Source: an uncultured Macellibacteroides sp. | GTDB taxonomy: Bacteria; Bacteroidota; Bacteroidia; Bacteroidales; Tannerellaceae | Assembly: GCF_963667135.1 (NCBI RefSeq) | Contig: NZ_OY762974.1 | Location: 4,291,054-4,355,053, forward strand | DNA: 64,000 nt | Direction: 5' to 3' | In this document: one piece after another, positions 26,778 through 34,977 of the stretch | How the letters are laid out: each line of letters starts with the position of its first letter | Numbering within the stretch: position 1 is the first letter of the stretch | Position numbers and translations under genes: made by a program | Notes under the pieces: generated by a model | Database searches by the model: none | Seen by the model: only the letters and a program-made list of their open reading frames with translations | Told to the model about the DNA's origin: nothing

Positions 26778-28103
26778 TTAAGAACCAAAGAAATACCGGA
26801 AGATATCATTCCCGTTGGCATAGATAAGTAAACCGAACAGCAAAGCCATACCTACAATCTGAGAATATTCCAGGAACTTATCACTTGGTTTGCGGCGGGC
26901 CACAACCTCGTAGACAAGAAACATAACATGACCTCCATCTAACGCCGGAATAGGCAGTATATTCATGAAAGCAAGAATAATCGACAGAAAGGCAGTGCGT
27001 TGCCAGAAAATCATCCAGTCCCACTCGGCAGGGAATAATCCTCCGATAGTACCAAAACCTCCCAAACTGGAAGCTCCTTCTTTCGTAAACACATATTTCA
27101 TATCGTTTACGTATCCTTTCAACGTATCTACCCCCTTCTGTATACCTGCAGGGAACGACGCAAAAAAGCCATAGGATGTGGTTACCGTCTGGTAGATATC
27201 CATCGGACTCTTCATATAAGCACCCATATGCCCGGCTGTATCTGTAGTAAGCGTAAGTGTCAGAGGCTGACCATTACGAAAAACGCCTACGGATATCGAT
27301 TGATTTTTATGTTTATCCAATATATCCACTACATCATCGGCTGCAGGAGTAGATATTCCATTTATGGATACAATGCTATCATTTTTCTGAAATCCTGCAG
27401 CTTTAGCTGGAGAATCTTTAGAAAAATCATTTACGACCATCGGATACCTCAATCCGGCGAAACCTTTCTTATCACGCATCATCCGCTGCATCAAATCAGA
27501 GGGAATGGCAATAGTTGTTTCTTGTCCGTTACGTAAAACAGCTACAGACTGCGCTTCAACAATTCCGCGGATAGCAGATTCTCCAAACCGTTCCAATTCA
27601 ACACCATTGGCAGACAACAGAATGTCGCCATCCTGAAAACCTATTTGCTTGGCTGTTTCGCTATAATACATACCCATCTTCATGTTCTTTAGCGGCAAGT
27701 AAGTATCACCCCAGGCAAACAAGACCATGGAATAGATAAACAGTGCCAGCAAAAAATTAAAGACCACCCCGGCAATCATAATCATAAGCCTTTGTCCAGC
27801 CGGTTTCGAACGAAATTCATAAGGTTGCGCAGGCAATGCCATCTGTTCCTTATCCATCGATTCGTCAATCATACCGGAAATCTTGCAGTAACCTCCCAAA
27901 GGAAGCCATCCTACTCCATATTCCGTATCGCTGTTTTTCGGTTTAAACTTAAAAAGAGAAAACCAGGGATCAAAGAAAAGATAAAACTTCTCTACCCTGA
28001 CTTTGAAAATTCTAGCAAATAAAAAATGCCCGAACTCATGCACGACAACCAGAATCGATAAACTCAGTATGAGCTGTAAAGCCTTAATTAAAAATGTCTC
28101 CAT
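26778..28103 (-). CDS. rseP: Site-2 protease RseP (RIP metalloprotease)
   Basis: 441 residues, intramembrane zinc protease. HEFGH at 22-26 in the first membrane segment is the zinc site, and PALDGGH in the third membrane part supplies the second metal-binding motif. Two PDZ domains lie between them (about 125-205 and 205-290; the second includes DFSKDSPAKAAGFQKNDSIVSING). It cuts membrane-anchored anti-sigma factors and signal peptides. It follows dxr by 29 bases and is the last gene of the M23-dxr-rseP group, a gene order common in Bacteroidota. Confidence 0.95.
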   Translation of the reverse strand: METFLIKALQLILSLSILVVVHEFGHFLFARIFKVRVEKFYLFFDPWFSLFKFKPKNSDTEYGVGWLPLGGYCKISGMIDESMDKEQMALPAQPYEFRSKPAGQRLMIMIAGVVFNFLLALFIYSMVLFAWGDTYLPLKNMKMGMYYSETAKQIGFQDGDILLSANGVELERFGESAIRGIVEAQSVAVLRNGQETTIAIPSDLMQRMMRDKKGFAGLRYPMVVNDFSKDSPAKAAGFQKNDSIVSINGISTPAADDVVDILDKHKNQSISVGVFRNGQPLTLTLTTDTAGHMGAYMKSPMDIYQTVTTSYGFFASFPAGIQKGVDTLKGYVNDMKYVFTKEGASSLGGFGTIGGLFPAEWDWMIFWQRTAFLSIILAFMNILPIPALDGGHVMFLVYEVVARRKPSDKFLEYSQIVGMALLFGLLIYANGNDIFRYFFGS

Positions 28104-28132
28104 CTATACTCTATTGTGTTTTAATTTATATA

Positions 28133-29281
28133 CTAAAATAATGTTGCTGCTATACATCGTGCTTCAGAATCTGTTTGCACATAATCATCGTAAGAAGGTG
28201 CAGCAATAAACGAAGCCTTTAACATTGTTTTCTCAATCACTTCGCTCATCTGGAGAAAACCGATGCGGTCTTGCAGAAAGGCAGCTACAACAATTTCGTT
28301 GGCCGCATTCAAAATGCACGGCATATTTCCTCCCTGACGCACTGCTTCAAAAGCAAATGCCAGATTACGAAACCTAACCATGTCCGGTTCTTCAAAAGTA
28401 AACGTAGAATATTGATTAAAGTCCAATCGGGGAGCACGGCTCTTTAATCTTTCCGGATAAGAAAAAGCATAGCTGATGGGCAACTTCATATCCGGAATAC
28501 CTAACTGAGCCATAACCGCGCCGTCTTCGAACTGAACCATAGAATGAATAATTGACTGTGGATGAACTACCACCTGAATTTGTTCGGGGGTAAGTCCAAA
28601 TAACCATTTTGCCTCAATCATTTCGAAACCTTTGTTCATCATCGAAGCCGAATCAATAGTAACCTTAGCTCCCATCGACCAATTAGGATGTTTTAAAGCT
28701 TGCGCTTTAGTAACCGTAGCCAATTCCTCCAGCGTTTTTGTCCGGAACGGACCACCAGAAGCTGTAAGCAATATCTTTTCTACCGTATTATATCCCTCAC
28801 CCACCAAACACTGAAATATGGCAGAATGTTCGGAATCTACTGGTAAAACAGGAACTTTATATTCGGCAGCAAGGGCAGTAATTAATTCTCCCGCAACAAC
28901 AAGTGTCTCTTTATTAGCCAAAGCGATTGCTTTGCCTGCCTTTATAGCATGGATCGTTGGTTTTAATCCTGAATATCCAACCATAGCAGTAAGAACCATT
29001 TGTATGGGTTCTGCCTGTACCACTTGACAAATAGCTTCCGAACCAGCCCAAACTTTGATTGGCAGGTCTTCTAAAGCCTCTTTAAGTTCAGGATATTTCT
29101 GTTCGTTGGCGATAACCACCACTTCAGGCATAAACTTTCTTGCCTGATTTATTAATAGATCTACCTGGTTATTGGCAGTCAGGGCGTAGACTTCGAATAG
29201 ATCAGGGTGTTCACTAATCACTTCCAGTGCCTGCGTACCGATCGAACCGGTAGAACCTAGTATAGCCAGTTGTCTTTTCAT
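28133..29281 (-). CDS. dxr: 1-deoxy-D-xylulose 5-phosphate reductoisomerase
   Basis: 382 residues. It makes 2-C-methyl-D-erythritol 4-phosphate in the MEP isoprenoid pathway using NADPH and a divalent metal. ILGSTGSIGTQALEVI binds NADPH, PVDSEHSAIFQCL carries metal ligands, LTASGGPFR is the flexible catalytic loop, and WSMGAKVTIDSASMMNKGFE is the next conserved block. The length is close to the family norm. It starts three bases after the M23 peptidase gene. Confidence 0.97.
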   Translation of the reverse strand: MKRQLAILGSTGSIGTQALEVISEHPDLFEVYALTANNQVDLLINQARKFMPEVVVIANEQKYPELKEALEDLPIKVWAGSEAICQVVQAEPIQMVLTAMVGYSGLKPTIHAIKAGKAIALANKETLVVAGELITALAAEYKVPVLPVDSEHSAIFQCLVGEGYNTVEKILLTASGGPFRTKTLEELATVTKAQALKHPNWSMGAKVTIDSASMMNKGFEMIEAKWLFGLTPEQIQVVVHPQSIIHSMVQFEDGAVMAQLGIPDMKLPISYAFSYPERLKSRAPRLDFNQYSTFTFEEPDMVRFRNLAFAFEAVRQGGNMPCILNAANEIVVAAFLQDRIGFLQMSEVIEKTMLKASFIAAPSYDDYVQTDSEARCIAATLF

Positions 29282-29284
29282 GAA

Positions 29285-30154
29285 TTAAAATGCTATGTAT
29301 TCTTCAGGATTAACAGGAGCTCCTTTATACCAGAGTTCAAAATGCAAATGAGGACCGGTAGACAATTTTCCTGTGTTTCCTACCAATGCAATAGCCTCGC
29401 CTGCAACTACATGGTCTCCTGCTTCCTTTAGTAACAATTCGTTGTGTTTATAGATTGATAAAAATCCGTTCTTATGTTGTATCTGAATCACATTTCCGTA
29501 GTTTGCATCGAAGCCCGTAAATACAACAGTTCCATCCAAAGTAGATAATACACTTTCGCGGGCAGCAGCAACAAGATCGACTCCGTAATGACGATTTTCT
29601 GCTTCATAATGAGCAGATATTACACCACTTACAGGTTTGTAGAAAAATATATTATCAGAAATAATTTCAGTTGGGGTAAGCACAGAAAGATTATATTTTT
29701 CTTCTTCTTCAAATTTCTTCACAAAATCGGATTCAACTTTTCCTCTTGGTATTTCATAATTTGCATCCGCATGTGCCAGAGAATCGATCGTACGGATAGA
29801 ATCCAAGGGCATGGTTCCCGACAAAATACCAGCTACATTTTTCAGATACAAAGTCTGTATGGCAATCATACGCTCTAAAGAATCAGCTTTTAGCGCATTT
29901 TGTACAATTTCTTTTCTTACCTCCACATCCAAATAACCAGGAAGATAGTTTCGAATTGGAGTTTTAATAATAATAAAGGAAGTAACCGCAATCAGAAAAA
30001 AAGCAAAAACAGCCATTACAACAAAAGCTGACAGCTGTGATAAACGAAAGGACCATACCTCTTCCAGTGTAGCTTCATTAAAAAATGAGAGTTTGTATTT
30101 GAACCGAATCCGGTGCCAAAAAGATTTCTGATGCTTTCGTTTCTTCTGTGCCAT
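29285..30154 (-). CDS. M23 family metallopeptidase (membrane-anchored)
   Basis: 289 residues with a short basic cytoplasmic start and one membrane segment (about 40-62). A coiled or helical linker follows. The C-terminal M23 domain (about 185-285) has HYGVD for zinc, NGFLSIYKHN, and GPHLHFEL with the HxH motif, so the catalytic set looks complete. It probably cuts peptidoglycan cross-links or regulates an amidase. It is the first gene of a transcript with dxr and rseP, behind its own promoter. Confidence 0.92.
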   Translation of the reverse strand: MAQKKRKHQKSFWHRIRFKYKLSFFNEATLEEVWSFRLSQLSAFVVMAVFAFFLIAVTSFIIIKTPIRNYLPGYLDVEVRKEIVQNALKADSLERMIAIQTLYLKNVAGILSGTMPLDSIRTIDSLAHADANYEIPRGKVESDFVKKFEEEEKYNLSVLTPTEIISDNIFFYKPVSGVISAHYEAENRHYGVDLVAAARESVLSTLDGTVVFTGFDANYGNVIQIQHKNGFLSIYKHNELLLKEAGDHVVAGEAIALVGNTGKLSTGPHLHFELWYKGAPVNPEEYIAF

Positions 30155-30171
30155 GGTTATTACTTAAAACG

Positions 30172-30201
30172 CAAAAGTAACAAAATCCTCCTCCTTTGAA
30201 A
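30172..30201 (-). promoter_or_regulatory. Bacteroides-type promoter for M23-dxr-rseP
   Basis: On the minus strand TACTTTTG at 30179-30172 matches TAnnTTTG, and TTTC at 30201-30198 is a near match for -33, with 18 bases between. It lies 18 bases before the M23 gene and after the rimM stop. Confidence 0.5.
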
Positions 30202-30223
30202 AGATGTTCACGCTTATTAACTA

Positions 30224-30742
30224 TTATAAATCAAGCAAACCATCCGGTAGAGTAACTTCCAATTGTTTTTTATCGTGATCCACACCTGTAATAATTTCTT
30301 CGACAGCAGGAATCAGGATCTCATTTCCCTTGTAATCCACCTGCAAAAGAACATTAAGTGTCGATTCATCCACCATAGTTATTGGCCCCAACAAACCAAG
30401 TACAGTATCAGAAACAGTATAACCAACAAAACTATCCCAAGTCATATCTCCCACCAAATCGCCAACAGCAGCATCAAGCGGGTAATACACTTCCATATTA
30501 CTAAATTCGCGGGCGGCAGGTTCCGAATCCACATTTTCTAATTTCACCAGTATGGAAGAATCCGATTTATAACGATATTCTTCAATAAAGAACGGAACTA
30601 GAATCCCATCAATCTCACAAACAAGATAAGGATCCTCGCTGTCGTCAAATACATCGCTTGTTGTTAACAGCGTTATTTCACCTTTAATACCATGAGGCTT
30701 TGCAAACTGTCCTATCTTAAAAACATCTTCTTTTTTTAACAT
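30224..30742 (-). CDS. rimM: Ribosome maturation factor RimM
   Basis: 172 residues. It helps 16S rRNA processing and assembly of the 30S head. The N-terminal VFKIGQFAKPHGIKGEITLL is the family signature, and the PRC-barrel C-terminal half contains LGPITMVDES and ILIPAVEEIITGVDHDKKQLEVTLPDGLLDL. It lies 11 bases after murA, with which it is probably transcribed. Confidence 0.95.
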   Translation of the reverse strand: MLKKEDVFKIGQFAKPHGIKGEITLLTTSDVFDDSEDPYLVCEIDGILVPFFIEEYRYKSDSSILVKLENVDSEPAAREFSNMEVYYPLDAAVGDLVGDMTWDSFVGYTVSDTVLGLLGPITMVDESTLNVLLQVDYKGNEILIPAVEEIITGVDHDKKQLEVTLPDGLLDL

Positions 30743-30753
30743 ATACTGGTGTA

Positions 30754-32058
30754 TTAAAGACGGGTTATACGTGCACCGATACTATTCAGGCGCTTATCAA
30801 TATTCTGATATCCGCGGTCTATCTGATCAATGTTATGAATATGGCTTGTACCTTCGGCGCTCATCGCAGCAATAAGCAGTGCTATTCCGGCACGAATATC
30901 AGGCGAAACCATAGTTGCACCCCGTAATTTATAGCGGTTTCCCAAACCAATAACTGTTGCCCTGTGAGGATCGCAAAGAATAATCTGCGCCCCCATATCA
31001 ATTAGTTTATCCACAAAGAAAAGCCGGCTTTCAAACATTTTCTGATGAATCAGAACACTTCCAACAGCCTGGGTCGCTACTACAAGAAATACACTCAGTA
31101 AATCGGGGGTTAATCCTGGCCAGGGTGCATCCGCAATAGTCATGATCGAACCATCAATAAAAGTATCTATTTCGTACGATTCGTGGGTAGGAATATGAAT
31201 ATCATCGCCTATCTGCTCTACCGTAATACCCAATCGGCGGAACGATTCGGGAATAATACCCAACATATCATATCCTGTATTTTTAATGGTAATATTCGAA
31301 CCGGTCATCGCCGCCATTCCAATAAAACTCCCCACCTCAATCATATCCGGAAGTATGGTATGAGTTGCCCCCCCCATTGCTTCGACTCCCTGAACGGTAA
31401 GCAAATTGGATCCAACGCCGGAGATTACAGCACCCATCCGGATCAATAGTTTGGAAAGCTGCTGCAAATAAGGTTCGCAGGCAGCGTTATAGATAGTTGT
31501 TGTTCCTTTCGCCATTACAGCCGCCATAAGAATATTGGCTGTTCCGGTTACAGACGCTTCGTCAAGAAGCATATAAGCACCCTTCAGTTCTTTGGCTTCA
31601 ATCTCATACAACTGTGTTGACGGATCATAAGTAAAAGTTGCGCCCAGCTTTTGAATGCCCGCAAAATGAGTATCCAGTCTCCGGCGACCAATCTTGTCGC
31701 CACCAGGTTTGGGAATCACGGCTTTGCCGAAACGGGCAACCAACGGGCCTACAATCATAACTGAGCCTCTCAATGAGGCACTTTTACGAAGAAAATCATC
31801 GGTCTTTAAATAATCCATATCAACGTTGTCTGCCTGAAAAGTATAGGTATCAGGAGAAAGCCGTTCTACTTTTACCTGCATATCCCGCAAAAGTTGAATC
31901 AGATTATTTACATCCAATATATCGGGTATGTTGTGTATGGTTACTTTTTCGGGAGTCAGCAAAACCGCACAGATCACCTGCAACGCTTCGTTTTTAGCTC
32001 CCTGCGGAATAATCTCTCCGTTTAATCTGCAACCACCTTCAATAACAAATGATGCCAT
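30754..32058 (-). CDS. murA: UDP-N-acetylglucosamine 1-carboxyvinyltransferase MurA (Asp-type active site)
   Basis: 434 residues. It transfers enolpyruvate to UDP-GlcNAc, the first committed step of peptidoglycan synthesis. Lys22-Asn23 (QGAKNEAL) and the SVTGTANILMAAVMAKGTT block are conserved. The catalytic loop reads PKPGGDKIGRRRLDTH, with Asp121 in place of the Cys that fosfomycin alkylates. Asp at this site is active in other bacteria such as mycobacteria and makes the enzyme fosfomycin-insensitive, so insensitivity is predicted. It follows the DUF4290 gene by 19 bases. Confidence 0.95.
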   Translation of the reverse strand: MASFVIEGGCRLNGEIIPQGAKNEALQVICAVLLTPEKVTIHNIPDILDVNNLIQLLRDMQVKVERLSPDTYTFQADNVDMDYLKTDDFLRKSASLRGSVMIVGPLVARFGKAVIPKPGGDKIGRRRLDTHFAGIQKLGATFTYDPSTQLYEIEAKELKGAYMLLDEASVTGTANILMAAVMAKGTTTIYNAACEPYLQQLSKLLIRMGAVISGVGSNLLTVQGVEAMGGATHTILPDMIEVGSFIGMAAMTGSNITIKNTGYDMLGIIPESFRRLGITVEQIGDDIHIPTHESYEIDTFIDGSIMTIADAPWPGLTPDLLSVFLVVATQAVGSVLIHQKMFESRLFFVDKLIDMGAQIILCDPHRATVIGLGNRYKLRGATMVSPDIRAGIALLIAAMSAEGTSHIHNIDQIDRGYQNIDKRLNSIGARITRL

Positions 32059-32077
32059 AAGCTATGTGTACAAAAGG

Positions 32078-32674
32078 TTAACGACCTTTACGTGTGAAGT
32101 TTTTGTTTGTGCTTTTGCGGGAAAGAATATCCCGGCTTTCAGTTAGTTTATGCTGCTCTTCATCAAGAACAATCTTACCTTCCGACAATTCATCCAAATC
32201 CTTAAATATCTTACGATCGTCTACGGCTTCCTTATTCCAGTTAAGGAAAGATTTCTTCATCTGGTTAGCCAGAAGCTTAATCAAATAGTTTTTTTCCTGA
32301 CCATCTTCAAATTCATTTGCCTTAACTATCATTCTTTCGAGCGTTTTGCCATAATGACGGTAACGGATTCGTCCGGTATTGTAAGGAACGCGCGGGGGAC
32401 GGCTAAACAAATCTTCTTTTTTTACGATTTCGTAAGGATAATCGATGTCTAGTTGAAAATCAGCCATAATTGCCAAATGATCCCACAATATATGCTTAAA
32501 GTCGTTAACATCACGCAAGTGAGGAAACATATTCCCCATAATATTGATTATTGAATTGGCACATCGCATGCGTTCTTCCTTATCTTCTATAGTTAGACAA
32601 TAATCCACCATATTCTGGATGTTACGTCCGTACTCGGGTAAGATCAAACGTTTTAGTTCTGTATTATATTCCAT
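32078..32674 (-). CDS. DUF4290 family protein
   Basis: 198 residues, cytoplasmic, largely helical, no signal peptide. The start LKRLILPEYGRNIQNMVDYCL, the LWDHLAIMADFQLDIDYPYEI block and the YRHYGKTLERMI segment are typical of DUF4290. The C-terminal 40 residues are charged and end NKNFTRKGR. The function is unknown; it sits directly upstream of murA and rimM and is probably co-transcribed with them. Confidence 0.88.
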   Translation of the reverse strand: MEYNTELKRLILPEYGRNIQNMVDYCLTIEDKEERMRCANSIINIMGNMFPHLRDVNDFKHILWDHLAIMADFQLDIDYPYEIVKKEDLFSRPPRVPYNTGRIRYRHYGKTLERMIVKANEFEDGQEKNYLIKLLANQMKKSFLNWNKEAVDDRKIFKDLDELSEGKIVLDEEQHKLTESRDILSRKSTNKNFTRKGR

Positions 32675-32694
32675 CTCTGTCTTTGATTATTCTG

Positions 32695-32702
32695 CAAAAA
32701 TA
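32695..32702 (-). promoter_or_regulatory. Candidate -7 promoter element for DUF4290-murA-rimM
   Basis: TATTTTTG on the minus strand matches TAnnTTTG, 20 bases before the DUF4290 start. No clear -33 box. Confidence 0.4.
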
Positions 32703-32782
32703 CACAATTAAATTGAATATCTGAAGAGTAAACAACAGAAGCTACTCTCTTTATCTTCATTTATATTTCTTTTCACGTTTAA

Positions 32783-32814
32783 TGGTTAAAAACAGAATTA
32801 TTTTCGTACGTTTG
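32783..32814 (+). promoter_or_regulatory. Candidate promoter for the DUF3298 gene
   Basis: TACGTTTG at 32807-32814 matches TAnnTTTG exactly and lies 27 bases before the start codon. ATGG near 32782-32785 is at the -33 distance but fits poorly. Confidence 0.45.
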
Positions 32815-32841
32815 CATGATATAATCGTAAATTAAACAGTC

Positions 32842-33687
32842 ATGACAACACAGCTCCAAGCTAAATTTATAGTGTTGATTTTTCTACTTATATTTGCAGG
32901 TTGTAACAATTCGTCAAAAAAAACTAATCAAAATGACGTATCGTTCGATTCTATTGTTGTTGAGAAAAGCTATCATCTTCTTGAAAACCCGGAGAATCCT
33001 AATTGTAACCTTCAAATAAATTTCACTTATCCAACCAAAATTGAGAATAAGCAGTATTTGAAAAATATACAGCGCATTTTTACTGAAGCTTATTTCGGAG
33101 ATGCTTATGCTGCCTATTCGCCTCAGGATGCTTCTGCAAAATATGCTGAATCTTATCTTGCCAATTACAAAGCACTCGAGAAAGACTTTAAATCCGAAGC
33201 TGAAAAAGATTCTGACATGCCTCTGGGGGCATGGTACTCTTATTATGAAATGTCTTCGAATAAGATAACATTCAATCAAAGCGGATTGCTCTGCTTTACG
33301 GTTAACTTCGAAAATTACACTGGTGGAGCTCATGGTTCTCACTCATACTTCAACCACGTCGTAAACTTAAAAACAGGATTGGTTGTTACAGAAAAAGAGA
33401 TATTTACCGATAATTACGAGGAAGAATTGGCAAAAGTACTTGTTGCTGCCATAGCGAAACAAAATCAGGTAAACGACGTAAAAGCATTGGAAAATATCGG
33501 TTTTTTTAGTGTGGATGAAATCTTTCCTAACGGAAATTTCAGCATAGATGAAACCGGTATCAATTATACATTTAATGAATATGAAATAGCGGCTTATGTT
33601 GTAGGGGTAACCAATGTACATCTTCCTTTCGGAGAGATACAACACCTGCTTCGCAAAGAAAGCCCTATAGCACATCTTGCATTTTAA
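32842..33687 (+). CDS. DUF3298/RsiV-like lipoprotein
   Basis: 281 residues with a lipoprotein signal (lipobox FAGC, Cys near residue 21). The C-terminal half has the DUF3298 features FTVNFENYTGGAHGSHSYFNHVVNLKTG and NYTFNEYEIAAYVVGVTNVHLPF, known from RsiV, an anti-sigma factor that binds lysozyme. Here there is no cytoplasmic anti-sigma domain, so it is more likely an outer-membrane or periplasmic binding protein. Ligand unknown. It is followed by rsmG five bases after its stop. Confidence 0.87.
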   Translation: MTTQLQAKFIVLIFLLIFAGCNNSSKKTNQNDVSFDSIVVEKSYHLLENPENPNCNLQINFTYPTKIENKQYLKNIQRIFTEAYFGDAYAAYSPQDASAKYAESYLANYKALEKDFKSEAEKDSDMPLGAWYSYYEMSSNKITFNQSGLLCFTVNFENYTGGAHGSHSYFNHVVNLKTGLVVTEKEIFTDNYEEELAKVLVAAIAKQNQVNDVKALENIGFFSVDEIFPNGNFSIDETGINYTFNEYEIAAYVVGVTNVHLPFGEIQHLLRKESPIAHLAF

Positions 33688-33691
33688 AAAT

Positions 33692-34312
33692 ATGAAAGTA
33701 ATTCAATCTTATTTCCCGGAGTTAAGCGAACATCAACTGGAGCAGTTCGCGGCTCTCAACGATTTATATACCGACTGGAATGCGAAAATCAATGTTATTT
33801 CTCGTAAAGACATTGAGAATTTGTATCTGCATCATGTGCTCCACTCATTGGGTATCGTTAAAATGCTCCGTTTTAAAGATGGTTCTTCAGTAATGGATGT
33901 CGGTACAGGGGGAGGATTCCCTGGGATTCCTCTTGCTATCTTTTTCCCCGAAGTTCAGTTTCATTTGGTTGACAGTATCGGTAAAAAAATAAAAGTTGGT
34001 CAAGCTGTAGCCGAAAGTATCGGACTAAAAAATATTACATTCCGCCACTGCAGGGCCGAAGAAGAGAAACAAAAATTTGACTTTGTGGTAAGCAGGGCTG
34101 TTATGCCGTTGGCCGATTTAGTCAACCTGGTCCGAAAAAATATAAAAAAGGAGCAACATAACGCATTACCAAACGGTTTGATTTGCCTTAAAGGGGGCGA
34201 ACTTCAGCATGAAATTTTGCCTTTTCGAAATCAGGCGTTGAGTTTTGAACTGGGAACCTATTTTAAAGAAGAGTTTTTCAAAACAAAAAAAGTTGTATAC
34301 GTTCCATTATGA
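33692..34312 (+). CDS. rsmG: 16S rRNA (guanine-527-N7)-methyltransferase RsmG
   Basis: 206 residues from ATG 33692; a TTG at 33677 would overlap the preceding gene. It methylates G527 in 16S rRNA with S-adenosylmethionine. The N-terminal LNDLYTDWNAKINVISRKD and the SAM-binding VMDVGTGGGFPGIPLAIFFP are family signatures, followed by FDFVVSRAVMPL. The length matches the family. Its stop overlaps the MBL start (ATGA). Confidence 0.95.
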   Translation: MKVIQSYFPELSEHQLEQFAALNDLYTDWNAKINVISRKDIENLYLHHVLHSLGIVKMLRFKDGSSVMDVGTGGGFPGIPLAIFFPEVQFHLVDSIGKKIKVGQAVAESIGLKNITFRHCRAEEEKQKFDFVVSRAVMPLADLVNLVRKNIKKEQHNALPNGLICLKGGELQHEILPFRNQALSFELGTYFKEEFFKTKKVVYVPL

Positions 34313-34947
34313 TACATGTAAAACGTTTCGAGTTCAACTATTTCTCTGTAAACACTTACCTGTTGTACGATAAAACAGGTGAAGCTGTGTTGATTGACTG
34401 TGGCTGTATGAATCAGCGTGAAGAAGAAGAGTTGTCCGGTTTCATTGAAGAAAACAAACTAACTATAAAACGGCTTCTGTGCACACACTTACATCTGGAC
34501 CATGTTTTCGGAAATGCATATGCAACAAAAACATACGGAGTGGAACCTGAAGCACACAAAGCGGATACAGAACTCCTGCCATCTGCCGAAGTGCAGGCTA
34601 AGTCTTTTGGATTGACGATGAAAGGAAAAAGTAACAATAGCATCCGCTATATTACAGTTGGAGAATCCATTCGTTTTGGAGAAAGTACTTTAACCACACT
34701 TCATGTGCCGGGTCATTCTCCGGGAAGTCTTGTTTTCTACAGTGCTGAAAGCACCCTGGCCATTACCGGTGATACCCTTTTTGCGGGAAGTATCGGAAGG
34801 TCTGATTTATGGGGAGGAAATCCCGATGTATTAGTCGCTGCTATCCGCGACAAACTACTTAATCTACCGGAAGACACCGTCATATATCCCGGACATGGTC
34901 CAGAATCATCGATTAGGGAAGAAAAACTTAACAATCCGTATATTTAA
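34309..34947 (+). CDS. Metallo-beta-lactamase-fold hydrolase (glyoxalase II-like)
   Basis: 212 residues. The metal site THLHLDHVFGN (HxHxDH), the HVPGHSPGSLVFY histidine, ITGDTLFAGSIGR aspartate and YPGHGPESS histidine are all present, so it should be an active two-metal hydrolase. It resembles the glyoxalase II/YcbL group, which splits thioesters such as S-lactoylglutathione, but it lacks the C-terminal glutathione-binding domain, so the substrate is uncertain. Translationally coupled to rsmG. Confidence 0.9.
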   Translation: MIHVKRFEFNYFSVNTYLLYDKTGEAVLIDCGCMNQREEEELSGFIEENKLTIKRLLCTHLHLDHVFGNAYATKTYGVEPEAHKADTELLPSAEVQAKSFGLTMKGKSNNSIRYITVGESIRFGESTLTTLHVPGHSPGSLVFYSAESTLAITGDTLFAGSIGRSDLWGGNPDVLVAAIRDKLLNLPEDTVIYPGHGPESSIREEKLNNPYI

Positions 34948-34977
34948 AAACACAACCATATAAAATACCTAAAATCT

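Noticed and set aside
32914-33342. Minus-strand frame of 142 codons
   Set aside because: Antisense to the DUF3298 lipoprotein, which has a signal peptide, lipobox and family motifs.
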